A stretch of 64,000 nucleotides of DNA from Haliscomenobacter sp033763495 (GTDB lineage: Bacteria > Bacteroidota > Bacteroidia > Chitinophagales > Saprospiraceae), in assembly GCF_033763495.1 (NCBI RefSeq), contig NZ_JANRKL010000152.1, positions 1-64,000 on the forward strand, in the 5' to 3' direction. The notes under the pieces were generated by a model. That model saw nothing but the letters and a program-made list of their open reading frames with translations, did not search any database and was not told the DNA's origin. The position numbers and the translations under genes are program-made. Numbering within the stretch: position 1 is the first letter of the stretch; each line of letters starts with the position of its first letter. Shown one piece after another: positions 26,116 to 34,387 of the stretch.

Positions 26116-26438
26116 ATGTATAAGATTGAGGCTTGGGTTTGAGTTATCTACTCACGTTACGCATTTTATTTACCACAGAGTTTCACAGAGTACCCGCAGA
26201 GTTTCACGGAGTTTTTTTAGGGGCACCTGCGGTGCGGAGAGGCCACGGAGGTCGCCTTTACTGAAGCTTGGGTCTTTCACTTTATCAAGTACCATTTATT
26301 AGCTTGATCTTGCAAGATTTTCCTGGAGCACAAACTCCAGCCACCGCAGGTGGCAAACTCCTTAAAACTTAAAAACTCCGCGAAACTCAGCGGGTACTCT
26401 GTGAAACTCTGCGGTAAAAAAAACTAAATGAACTCATA
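26116..26438. repeat. Long nested inverted repeat, ACAGAGTTTCAC family
   Basis: Outer arms 26171-26216 (TACCACAGAGTTTCACAGAG..) and 26371-26416 (..CTCTGTGAAACTCTGCGGTA) are near-perfect reverse complements. An inner exact pair CACCTGCGGTG (26224-26234) and CACCGCAGGTG (26342-26352) nests inside, so almost the whole gap between the GNAT gene and purE (both minus strand) can fold. No gene is seen in it. Confidence 0.8.
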
Positions 26439-26954
26439 TTATTTTTTATTCGCCCGCTCGTACTCCTCGTATCCTTCCGCTTCCAGTTTGCGGTATTTGA
26501 CAGCAACTTCTTCTTCCAGTTCCTGCTTGTATTGCACTACCTTATCCAGGACGGTGGAATGATGTGCCCCAATGATTTGAGCGGCCAGAATCCCTGCATT
26601 TTTAGCCGCATTTAGCGCCACGGTTGCCACAGGTACTCCATTGGGCATTTGCAGGATGGACAAAATGGAATCCCAACCATCGATCGAGTTGGAAGATTTG
26701 ATTGGTACCCCAATTACCGGTAGGGGCGACAAGGAAGCCACCATTCCAGGCAAATGTGCTGCGCCACCCGCCCCGGCAATAATGACCTTCAAACCGCGCT
26801 CATGGGCATTTTTGGCGTAGTGAAACAACCGTTCGGGGGTGCGGTGCGCCGAAACGATGGTCACTTCGCACGGAATGTCGAAGTATTTGAGCATTTCGGC
26901 GGCTTGCCGCATGATCGGTAGGTCTGAATCCGATCCCATAATGATGCCAACCAT
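26439..26954 (-). CDS. purE: N5-carboxyaminoimidazole ribonucleotide mutase, class I PurE
   Basis: A 171-residue cytosolic enzyme of de novo purine synthesis that converts N5-CAIR to CAIR. Diagnostic motifs: MGSDSDLPIM near the N terminus, the SAHRTPERL loop, and IAGAGGAAHLPGMVASL. The start is set at MVGIIMGSDSD (26954); an upstream extension adds 18 residues that do not fit the family. No purK is adjacent. Confidence 0.96.
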   Translation of the reverse strand: MVGIIMGSDSDLPIMRQAAEMLKYFDIPCEVTIVSAHRTPERLFHYAKNAHERGLKVIIAGAGGAAHLPGMVASLSPLPVIGVPIKSSNSIDGWDSILSILQMPNGVPVATVALNAAKNAGILAAQIIGAHHSTVLDKVVQYKQELEEEVAVKYRKLEAEGYEEYERANKK

Positions 26955-27012
26955 ATGAATTGTTTGAGTTACAGCATTAAACGTTAAAATTGGAATTGGT
27001 GGTTCCAATTGG

Positions 27013-27045
27013 TTTGCACGAAAGTATATTTTTTACCTAATTTTG
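27013..27045 (+). promoter_or_regulatory. Promoter for the membrane acyltransferase gene
   Basis: TTTG (27013-27016) and TAATTTTG (27038-27045) form a full Bacteroidota promoter with 21-bp spacing. It overlaps a weaker minus-strand box for purE (TACTTTCG, 27019-27026). Confidence 0.65.
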
Positions 27046-27130
27046 CGCAAGTTTTCGGAGCTAGGGCATTACTTTTTATACCATTGTACGTCTAACTGCC
27101 GAAACCTTTGACAAAAACAACACCAAAGCA

Positions 27131-28339
27131 TTGAGCACCGTTTCGCCATCTCTTCCCGTATTTAATGCAACACCCAAAAAGCGGATTGTTTTCCTGGATG
27201 TACTGAGGGCTTATGCCATCATGATGATGTTACAAGGCCACTTCGTAGATACCATGCTCGATGACCGCTATCGCGATCTGACCAACCCCATCTATTGGAC
27301 CTGGCATTTTATGCGAGGACTTACCGCGCCGATCTTTTTCTTTGTGAGTGGCGCGATTTTTGTGTTTTTGATGCTGCGCGACTCGGGACCCTGGTACCAG
27401 AATGTACGCATTCAAAAGGGGCTGCGCAGGGTTTTGTTGTTGTTGTTTTTGGGCTATATCCTCAAGTGGAATTTTCTTTACGTATTTAGCTTCAAATTCT
27501 TTCCCTCCTTCTTCTTTGTGGATGTATTTCACATCATTGGACTGGCCATTTTTACCGTTATCGCGGTATTCATATTGCATCAATATACCCGCATTCCTTT
27601 GCCCTTGATGTATTTTGTGTTGGCGTTGACCGCTTTTTTGATTTCACCAGATGTCAAAACCTACGATTGGTCGGGTTTGCCGATTGTGTTGCAGAATTAT
27701 TTCATCAAGGATCACGGCTCAACTTTTACCCTTTTCCCCTGGATTGGTTTTTCCCTCTTTGGAGGGGTGGTAGGTTGGCACATGAATCGTTGGCCCAATT
27801 TTTACCATACCCACTGGGCACCATTGTTGTTCATCAGTTTGGGGATCTGGATCCATTATTCAGTGAACGATATCCTGAATGGGTTGCACTACCTCACCAC
27901 CATTGATCATTTTAGACTGGCCACTTACAACAATGCCTCATTTTGGCGGCTGGGGCACGTGTTCATTGTCTTTTCCATTTTTATCTGGATCACTAAAATT
28001 TTCAAAAACATCCCTCCGTTGGTGATGAAAATAGGCGGGGAAACGCTGGTGATTTACAGTGTTCATTACGTGTTGTTGTATGGTACCTGGTTTGGTCTTG
28101 GGGTACGATCATTGGGGAGCCATTCGTGGACTCCCTGGAGCGCGGCAATAGGTGCAGTGTTGTTCCTGGTCTTTTTTGCGTATTTGATTTACCGCATCGA
28201 AGAGATTCGTTACTTCCTGTACCACTTGCTACCACATTACAGCAAACTATACTATCGATTTTTTCGACTCAAATTGCGGCGTTTTTACCTGGATAAAAAG
28301 GGGATTTCAAGCAATGTGCCGGCCAAAAAGGTTAGGTAA
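27131..28339 (+). CDS. Membrane acyltransferase, heparan-alpha-glucosaminide N-acetyltransferase-like (DUF1624 type)
   Basis: A 402-residue polytopic inner-membrane protein with about ten hydrophobic helices. The first helix carries the family signature RIVFLDVLRAYAIMMMLQGH, including the conserved Arg and His; the second has GLTAPIFFFVSGAIFVF. Members transfer acetyl or acyl groups across the membrane, often onto sugars. The start appears to be TTG at 27131: the first in-frame ATG lies within the conserved first helix, and the frame closes at a stop at 27062. The basic C-terminal tail is probably cytoplasmic. Confidence 0.78.
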   Translation: MSTVSPSLPVFNATPKKRIVFLDVLRAYAIMMMLQGHFVDTMLDDRYRDLTNPIYWTWHFMRGLTAPIFFFVSGAIFVFLMLRDSGPWYQNVRIQKGLRRVLLLLFLGYILKWNFLYVFSFKFFPSFFFVDVFHIIGLAIFTVIAVFILHQYTRIPLPLMYFVLALTAFLISPDVKTYDWSGLPIVLQNYFIKDHGSTFTLFPWIGFSLFGGVVGWHMNRWPNFYHTHWAPLLFISLGIWIHYSVNDILNGLHYLTTIDHFRLATYNNASFWRLGHVFIVFSIFIWITKIFKNIPPLVMKIGGETLVIYSVHYVLLYGTWFGLGVRSLGSHSWTPWSAAIGAVLFLVFFAYLIYRIEEIRYFLYHLLPHYSKLYYRFFRLKLRRFYLDKKGISSNVPAKKVR

Positions 28340-28353
28340 AAGTGGATGCAGCC

Positions 28354-29049
28354 CTAGCCGATGATCCTAAACCCTTTTTCCCTTACACTTTCATAACCAG
28401 CCTGGTCAAATGAATACAGGAAGGAGCCTTTTTTGGAACTACCGCGCAGCTTTTCGTTGGTTTTGAACAAAATACCCAGGGAGAGCATCTTTTTGCTGAA
28501 ATTACCTTCGTCAAAATCACGATCGTAAATGGCTTCGTACAAGCTAAGCAATTGTTTCATGGTGAACTTTTCGGGCAACAATTCAAACCCAATGGGTTGA
28601 TAACCTGCTCTTCTGCGCAAACGGTAAAGTGCCGCATCCACCATTTGTTCATGGTCAAAAATGAGGTCTGGCCGGGCTTTGATGGGAAACCAGTGGGCAT
28701 CGTGGCTTTTGCCCAACTCTTCATCGTAATCTTCCAATTTGATCAAGGCGTAATAACATATCGAAATTACCCGTTCAACCGGATCGCGATGGATGTCCCC
28801 GAATAAATAAACTTGTTCGAGATAAATGTCCTCCAAACCAGTTAATTGGAATAAAATACGTTTGGCACCGTCATTCAGGCTTTCTTCCTGACTCAGAAAA
28901 CCTCCCATCAAAGACCATTGACCTTTGGCCGGTTCCATGTTGCGGTGAACCAGCAATAGTTTGAGCTCCTGTTTGTCAAATCCAAAAACAATGCAGTCAA
29001 TGGCTACCTTAAAAGAGTCTGCATTGTAGGTGAAAGGTACCTTAGTCAT
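28354..29049 (-). CDS. Nudix-type transcriptional regulator (NrtR/AraR family)
   Basis: 231 residues: an N-terminal Nudix-fold domain (~10-140) and a C-terminal winged helix (~150-225, EKFTMKQLLSLYEAIYDRDFDEGNFSKKML). The Nudix box is degenerate: in GFLSQEESLNDGAKRILFQLTGL-like sequence the catalytic REUxEE glutamates are replaced (KRILFQ), as expected for a ligand-sensing repressor rather than a hydrolase. NrtR relatives sense ADP-ribose and Bacteroides AraR senses arabinose; the ligand here is unknown. It ends 14 bp from the convergent acyltransferase gene. Confidence 0.85.
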   Translation of the reverse strand: MTKVPFTYNADSFKVAIDCIVFGFDKQELKLLLVHRNMEPAKGQWSLMGGFLSQEESLNDGAKRILFQLTGLEDIYLEQVYLFGDIHRDPVERVISICYYALIKLEDYDEELGKSHDAHWFPIKARPDLIFDHEQMVDAALYRLRRRAGYQPIGFELLPEKFTMKQLLSLYEAIYDRDFDEGNFSKKMLSLGILFKTNEKLRGSSKKGSFLYSFDQAGYESVREKGFRIIG

Positions 29050-29081
29050 TGATGTAACTTAGTTTTAAAAGGGTAAGTTAA

Positions 29082-29129
29082 AAAAAATGTCCAACATACA
29101 GTTATAACCCTGCGTGTTGGACATTTTTT
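29082..29129 (-). terminator. Perfect 15-bp hairpin terminator
   Basis: AAAAAATGTCCAACA (29082-29096) and TGTTGGACATTTTTT (29115-29129) are perfect reverse complements with T-runs on both strands. It can end fadA transcription. Its place 33 bp upstream of the regulator gene also allows an operator role. Confidence 0.75.
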
Positions 29130-29202
29130 CATAAAAAAAGGTGCCGAGTTAAGGCTAAGTAGCGGGGCAAAACGAGCACTTGTGTTTTATGCCCCTTAGC
29201 GC

Positions 29203-30372
29203 TTATACCATTTCGTAAATGCCTGCGATACCTTGACCACCACCTACACAGGCCGTGACCATACCGTATTTTTTATTTTGACGGTGCAATTCGTGGAACA
29301 ATTGAGTGGACAATTTTGCTCCGGTACATCCCAGCGGGTGTCCCAGTGCAATGGCACCACCATTGACATTGACCTTGTCTTTGTCCAATCCGGCTTCCTG
29401 AATTACAGCCAATGCCTGTGCACCAAAGGCCTCATTGAGTTCGATTAAATCAATGTCGCTGAGCGAAATCCCCGCTTGTTTTACCGCCTTGGGAATGGCA
29501 GCACAAGGGCCAATGCCCATGTACATAGGGTCCACTCCACCAACAGCACAGCCGATCATCCGGGCAATTGGTTTCAACCCCAATTGTTTGACCATTTCTT
29601 CACTCACCACGAGGACAAAGGCAGCCCCGTCAGAAGTTTGAGAAGAATTACCTGCGGTGACCACTCCACCATTGGCAAAAGCGGGTTTAAGCGCAGCCAA
29701 ACCAGCCAGGGAGGTATCGCGACGAACGCCTTCGTCCATGGCTACGGTGAATTCCTTTTCAACGCGTTTGTCGTTTTGAACAAACACTTCTTTGACCTTT
29801 ACGGGCACAATCTCATCATTGAACTTACCTGCGTCGATGGCCTGGCCTGCCAATTGGTGGGAGCGCAAAGCGAATTCATCGGCTTGCTCCCGACTGATCC
29901 CATATTTATGAGCCACCGCTTCAGCCGTATGCCCCATGCTGGCCAGGTAGTTGGGGGTAGTGCTGGCTACGGAGTACGCAGGAGCCAGCTTGTACCCGGT
30001 CATCGGGATCATGCTCATGCTTTCGGTTCCGCCAGCAAGATAAATGTGCCCCATGCCCGCGCGAATCTTGGAAACGGCCATCGAAATGGTTTCCAGCCCG
30101 GAGGCACAGTAACGGTTGACGGTTACACCCGGTACTTCCTGACCCAGAGCGCGAAGTGAAATTTGACGCCCGATTTGAAAACCTTGTTCACCTTCAGGAT
30201 TGGCACAACCTACGAACACATCGTCAACCAATTTAGGGTCAACTTCGGGGACCTGTGCCATCAGGTGTTTGATGATGTCTACCGCCAGGTCATCGGAGCG
30301 GTAGTTTTTGAAGCCGCCGCGTTTGGATCTGCCAACGGCGGAGCGATATGCTTTGATGATGTATGCTTCCAT
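29203..30372 (-). CDS. fadA: Acetyl-CoA C-acyltransferase (thiolase)
   Basis: A 389-residue cytosolic thiolase catalysing the last step of beta-oxidation, CoA-dependent cleavage of 3-ketoacyl-CoA. The nucleophilic cysteine is in NRYCASG (Cys89), the catalytic histidine in GHPLGCTGA, and the second cysteine in ACVGGGQG. It is 97 bp downstream of the hydratase/dehydrogenase gene, with which it forms an operon. Confidence 0.93.
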   Translation of the reverse strand: MEAYIIKAYRSAVGRSKRGGFKNYRSDDLAVDIIKHLMAQVPEVDPKLVDDVFVGCANPEGEQGFQIGRQISLRALGQEVPGVTVNRYCASGLETISMAVSKIRAGMGHIYLAGGTESMSMIPMTGYKLAPAYSVASTTPNYLASMGHTAEAVAHKYGISREQADEFALRSHQLAGQAIDAGKFNDEIVPVKVKEVFVQNDKRVEKEFTVAMDEGVRRDTSLAGLAALKPAFANGGVVTAGNSSQTSDGAAFVLVVSEEMVKQLGLKPIARMIGCAVGGVDPMYMGIGPCAAIPKAVKQAGISLSDIDLIELNEAFGAQALAVIQEAGLDKDKVNVNGGAIALGHPLGCTGAKLSTQLFHELHRQNKKYGMVTACVGGGQGIAGIYEMV

Positions 30373-30387
30373 AGTCTTCGACTAGCC

Positions 30388-30448
30388 CACGATTAAAGTC
30401 ATGGGTTGGTGATCTATATGGCCTCCCACGGATAAATCCACGGGGTGG
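30388..30448. repeat. REP-like repeat, copy B
   Basis: Second copy of the element at 23950-24010, with 22 identical bases at 30419-30440 plus the CACGATTAA left end. It sits inside the fad operon between its two genes. Confidence 0.7.
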
Positions 30449-30469
30449 CTGGTTTTATTTAGGAGTTCC

Positions 30470-32857
30470 TTAGTTGCGCAGCGGTTTGTTGTTCTGCAAC
30501 ATGTATTGGATGCGTTCCAGCGTTTTTTGCTCACCACAAAGGCTGAGGAAAGCTTCACGCTCCAAATCCAGTAAGTATTGTTCCGAAACCACTTGGGTTC
30601 CCGTGAGGTCACCACCGCAGAGCACCCAGGCAATTTTTTTGGCAATTTTGATGTCGTGTTCGGAGGCGTAGCGACCCAGTTTGAGTTCATTGGCAGCCAC
30701 ATAGAGGGCGGCCAAACCCGTCTGCCCCAGTACAGTTACCTTTTTGGGCAAAGGTTGGGTGTAGTTGGGCGCGAGCTCCAGAACCTTTTTCTTGGCTTCG
30801 GCGATGGCGCGGTCTTTGTTCATCACGATTTCGTCGCGCTCGGGCAACAGGTAGCGGTAGTTGAAAGCTTCAGAAGCAGAGGTACTTACTCCAGCCGTGG
30901 CGATGGTTTTGAAACGATCCACCAGGGTGGGGATCAACACTTCACCTTCTTTGAATTCGTCTGAAGCACGTACGGCAAACTCTTTGGTGCCGCCGCCACC
31001 AGGAATGACTCCAATGCCCACTTCCACCAAACCGATATAAGATTCTGCCGAAACGGTAGCCGCATCAGCATGCATCAACAATTCACAACCTCCCCCAAAC
31101 ACGTAACCTTGGGTAGCGACCACCACAGGGATGCTGGAATAGCGTGCCCGCAAGGTCGTTTGTTGGAAAATGTTGACGGCCATATTCAATTCCTCAAACT
31201 CGCCCTGGTAAGCCAGTTGGGCGATCATAAAAATATTGGCGCCTACACTGAAGTTGGTCCCATTGTTGCCGATAACCAAGCCGTTCCAATTGCCATCTTC
31301 CGCAATCTGGATCGCTTCATTGATTCCGCGTAATACCCCCTCACCGATGGAGTTGTGTGGACTGGTGAATTCCAGGCAAAGCACCCCATCGCCAATGTCA
31401 TGAAGGATAACTTCATTGTTTTTAAACACTGGAGACTGATCGCGGTAATTGTCCAGGACAATCAGGGATTCGCGGCCGGGGATACTGGCATAGGCTTTTT
31501 TTGCCGGATCGTAGCAGAGGCGTTGGCCTCCTTCCCGTTTGTAAAAGCGGGTATGTCCGGCAGCGAGCATTTCTTTGACCCAGTCGGCTATTTTTTCACC
31601 TTGGGCTTCAGCACTTTGAATGCCTTTTTTCAAACCAATCAAATCCCAATATTCAAATGGACCATACTCCCAGCCATAACCCGCCTTCATGGCATCGTCG
31701 ATGCTATAGAGTTGGTCAGTGATTTCTGGAATGCGGTTGGAAGAGTAGGCAAAAAGGCCATTGAGCGACTTTTGTACCAACTGCCCGCCTGCATCGGGCG
31801 CATCGTACAATGCACAAATGCGTTTGGGTAGGTCATCGATGTTTTTGCTCAATTTCAGGCTGGCCAGATCCGATTTGCTCGATGGCTCATATTCCAGGGT
31901 GCTCAAGTTGAGCGCCAGTATGACCGGGCGGCCTTTTTCGTCCTTATCAGCGGTTTTTTTGTAAAAACCTTGTCCGGTTTTGTTGCCCAAAAACTTGTTG
32001 TCCAGTAGGAACTGCAAATAACCAGGTACACTAAATGCTCCTGCTTGCTCGTCGTTGGGGCAATTGGCCTTGATTCCTTTGATGACATTGGCAGCAGTAT
32101 CGTGCCCGACCAGGTCACCCAAGCGGAAAGTACCCGTTTTGGGGCGTCCGAGGGAAGGACCAGTCAAAACATCCACATCTTCGATGCGCAGCCCCAGTTC
32201 AGTAGTCAACTGGTAGATTTTTGCCATGGCGTATACCCCCACGCGGTTGCCAATAAAGGCAGGAGTATCCTTACACAAAACGGTTTGTTTACCCAAATGG
32301 ATGTCACCGTATTGCATGAAAAAATCCACCACCTCCGGCTTGGTTTTGGGCGTTGGGATGACCTCCAACAAGCGCAGATAGCGGGGTGGGTTAAAGAAGT
32401 GGGTACCGCAGAAATGTTGCTGAAAATCTTCACTACGATCTTCCAGCATCAAATGGATCGGGATACCTGAGGTATTGGAAGTGACATAAGACCCGGCCTT
32501 ACGGTACTGGTCTACTTTGTCAAAAACCTTCTTTTTGATGTCTAAATTTTCGACAACAACTTCGATGATCCAATCACAATCCACGATTTTGGGCATGTCA
32601 TCATCAAAGTTGCCGGTTTTGACCCGACTGGCAAAGCTTTTGTCAAACAAAGCGGCAGGCTTGGATTTGAGGGCATTATCCAGAGCTTGATTGACGATGC
32701 GATTGCGGGCGGCAGGGTTGTTTTTGTCCTCGTCTTTGAGGTCAAAAGGGACAATGTCGAGCATGAGTACTTCCAAACCAATGTTGGCCAAATGGCAGGC
32801 AATACCAGCACCCATTACTCCCGAACCCAATACCGCTGCTTTTCTGATTCTTTTCAT
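30470..32857 (-). CDS. fadN: 3-hydroxyacyl-CoA dehydrogenase / enoyl-CoA hydratase fusion, FadN-like
   Basis: 795 residues. The NAD-binding 3-hydroxyacyl-CoA dehydrogenase is N-terminal (GSGVMGAG, residues 11-18) and the crotonase domain C-terminal, the order of Bacillus FadN and the reverse of E. coli FadB. The crotonase keeps both catalytic glutamates (GGGCELLMHAD and GLVEVGIGVIPGGGG). It hydrates enoyl-CoA and oxidises 3-hydroxyacyl-CoA, passing product to the thiolase encoded next. The ATG of MKRIRKAAVLG is preferred to a TTG at 32899. No acyl-CoA dehydrogenase is adjacent. Confidence 0.92.
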   Translation of the reverse strand: MKRIRKAAVLGSGVMGAGIACHLANIGLEVLMLDIVPFDLKDEDKNNPAARNRIVNQALDNALKSKPAALFDKSFASRVKTGNFDDDMPKIVDCDWIIEVVVENLDIKKKVFDKVDQYRKAGSYVTSNTSGIPIHLMLEDRSEDFQQHFCGTHFFNPPRYLRLLEVIPTPKTKPEVVDFFMQYGDIHLGKQTVLCKDTPAFIGNRVGVYAMAKIYQLTTELGLRIEDVDVLTGPSLGRPKTGTFRLGDLVGHDTAANVIKGIKANCPNDEQAGAFSVPGYLQFLLDNKFLGNKTGQGFYKKTADKDEKGRPVILALNLSTLEYEPSSKSDLASLKLSKNIDDLPKRICALYDAPDAGGQLVQKSLNGLFAYSSNRIPEITDQLYSIDDAMKAGYGWEYGPFEYWDLIGLKKGIQSAEAQGEKIADWVKEMLAAGHTRFYKREGGQRLCYDPAKKAYASIPGRESLIVLDNYRDQSPVFKNNEVILHDIGDGVLCLEFTSPHNSIGEGVLRGINEAIQIAEDGNWNGLVIGNNGTNFSVGANIFMIAQLAYQGEFEELNMAVNIFQQTTLRARYSSIPVVVATQGYVFGGGCELLMHADAATVSAESYIGLVEVGIGVIPGGGGTKEFAVRASDEFKEGEVLIPTLVDRFKTIATAGVSTSASEAFNYRYLLPERDEIVMNKDRAIAEAKKKVLELAPNYTQPLPKKVTVLGQTGLAALYVAANELKLGRYASEHDIKIAKKIAWVLCGGDLTGTQVVSEQYLLDLEREAFLSLCGEQKTLERIQYMLQNNKPLRN

Positions 32858-32924
32858 GTTAAAAGCGGCGTTCTGATAGGTTGAAATTGGCGTTGTCAAT
32901 TTTAGCGAATTTTCGCTAACTGCG

Positions 32925-32932
32925 CAAATTTA
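32925..32932 (-). promoter_or_regulatory. Promoter -7 box for the fad operon
   Basis: Reads TAAATTTG on the minus strand, an exact TAnnTTTG match, 68 bp upstream of the ATG at 32857. A -33 element is not clear. Confidence 0.5.
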
Positions 32933-32976
32933 GGAATTAACTTGGAAGGGAAAAGGGAAAGCGGAGAATTTTTTTA

Positions 32977-33061
32977 TTTAGTTGAGGAGGTTGAGGAGTT
33001 GAGGCTGGTCACTGAGCGAAGCCGAAGTGCTGGTCTCAACTCCTCAACCTCCTCAACTAAA
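32977..33061. repeat. Inverted repeat with perfect 27-bp arms
   Basis: Arms 32977-33003 and 33035-33061 (TTTAGTTGAGGAGGTTGAGG.. and its complement) match 27/27. The loop carries CACTGAGCGAAGCCGAAGTG, itself nearly palindromic. It lies between fadN and the NYN gene, both on the minus strand. Confidence 0.85.
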
Positions 33062-33101
33062 AAAGGCCAAAATCCAGAAAGTTGACTCCTGAAAATTGGC
33101 C
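33059..33101 (-). terminator. Terminator of the NYN gene
   Basis: On the minus strand GGCCAA (33101-33096) pairs with TTGGCC (33070-33065), followed by a run of six T. It lies ~26 bp after the NYN stop codon. The stem is short with a long loop, so it is moderately supported. Confidence 0.5.
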
Positions 33102-33126
33102 CTTTTATCTTACAATTTTTTTGTGA

Positions 33127-34065
33127 TTATTGCTCAACCACAAATACTTCTTTAGCCATCATACGTCCATCCTCCTTGGGTTCAAGAGAGAAAGATACAT
33201 TATCGCCGATTTCAAGGTCATTGAAATCATAATCGATCAGGCTGCTAAAGTGAAAAAAGACGTTGTTGGGTGGAAATTTAATAAAGCCATAGCCTTCCTT
33301 AAGAGAAAGAATGGTACTCTGATGAAATTCATCATCCCCCGAAGATTCTCCACCTGGTTGCCAACTGGTGCCCTGTTTGTGTGAAACCTTTGCCTCCGTT
33401 TTTGGAACAAACAGACTGCTTACTATTGCTTCACTTTTGGGAGAGAAATCATCAATGATCTCATGCATGGCAATTGGGTAAGCACAACTGGTTACCAAAT
33501 CGTTAGAGGTACGGGTGCTGAAGCGATTGCCTTCTTCGTCGGTGTATTCAAAGTTCCAGTGCAACAACATTACCCGGCTACCCAATGAGTGCAATTTGCG
33601 CACGAGTGGAGCATAGTCGCCATCTGCTGCCAGGATTACTACGACATCGAATCGTTTGTAAAAGGTCATTTCAAAGGCTTCCAGGGCGAGCCATACGTCA
33701 ATCCCTTTTTCTTGCCAACGTCCGTGAAAGTTGCGTACAGGTAGGTAGTGTACCGATACCCCTTCGCTCATCAGAATGTCGTCGAAAGCGCGCTCAAAAT
33801 ACAATAAATTCCCGCGTTGACTGGCTTCACTGGCACTCAGGCGGCCACGGAAATAATGGGCATCAATGATTTGGCAGCGGTGAAATTCTTCATCTTCTTC
33901 AATGGCCACTTGTTTGCGTACAAAATCATGTAATCCACGAATGCTGATCCGGCTACGGCGTTCGTGTACATAATTGTAGTAGTTGCTTACCTGTAAAAAA
34001 TAATGGCCATCATAAAACACGCCAATTCGGATTAACCCGGCTTTTGAATTTGGAAAGTTTGTCAT
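33127..34065 (-). CDS. NYN domain (PIN-like) ribonuclease fused to a cold-shock domain
   Basis: 312 residues. The N-terminal NYN/LabA-like domain (~12-195) shows the acidic metal-binding residues expected of PIN-fold nucleases: VFYDGHYF (Asp19), KGIDVWLALEAF and LAADGDYAPLV. A ~50-residue polar linker leads to a C-terminal cold-shock-like OB domain (~245-310; LKEGYGFIKFPPNNVFFHFSSL), the RNP-type nucleic-acid-binding surface. The arrangement suggests a metal-dependent RNase targeted to RNA by the OB fold. It is monocistronic with its own terminator. Confidence 0.88.
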   Translation of the reverse strand: MTNFPNSKAGLIRIGVFYDGHYFLQVSNYYNYVHERRSRISIRGLHDFVRKQVAIEEDEEFHRCQIIDAHYFRGRLSASEASQRGNLLYFERAFDDILMSEGVSVHYLPVRNFHGRWQEKGIDVWLALEAFEMTFYKRFDVVVILAADGDYAPLVRKLHSLGSRVMLLHWNFEYTDEEGNRFSTRTSNDLVTSCAYPIAMHEIIDDFSPKSEAIVSSLFVPKTEAKVSHKQGTSWQPGGESSGDDEFHQSTILSLKEGYGFIKFPPNNVFFHFSSLIDYDFNDLEIGDNVSFSLEPKEDGRMMAKEVFVVEQ

Positions 34066-34387
34066 CTATCTTATCTGTTTTCAAAAAAAGTATTTAGTAA
34101 TCGTTTCAACTGGATTTCGCAATGTTGGGAACTTATTCTGATTTAACGGGCCTGGGAATGAGGCAGTAATACTTTTGATGTTAAGGAAACTTTAATTAGA
34201 GGTTTACTTTGTGTTCATTTAGGTCGCGCAAGATCGTGTATTTTACTAAAAAACAAAAACAAATTCCTTAAAGTTTTGGATTAAGGAAATCTTAAATTGT
34301 TAAATTTGGGCGCGGTTAAAATACTTATCCGCGAAAGTACTTCGTTTTGAAGCGAAAATACGAACTAATCTAAAAACATCTTTTTCC
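34066..34387. other. Divergent intergenic region, 322 bp
   Basis: AT-rich region between the NYN gene (minus) and exbB (plus). It contains the exbB promoter at 34275-34308. No gene or inverted repeat was recognised. Confidence 0.5.
34275..34308 (+). promoter_or_regulatory. Promoter for the exbB-exbD-exbD-tonB operon
   Basis: TTTG (34275-34278), 22-bp spacer, TAAATTTG (34301-34308): both Bacteroidota promoter elements match exactly. The leader to the ATG at 34388 is ~75 nt. Confidence 0.65.
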
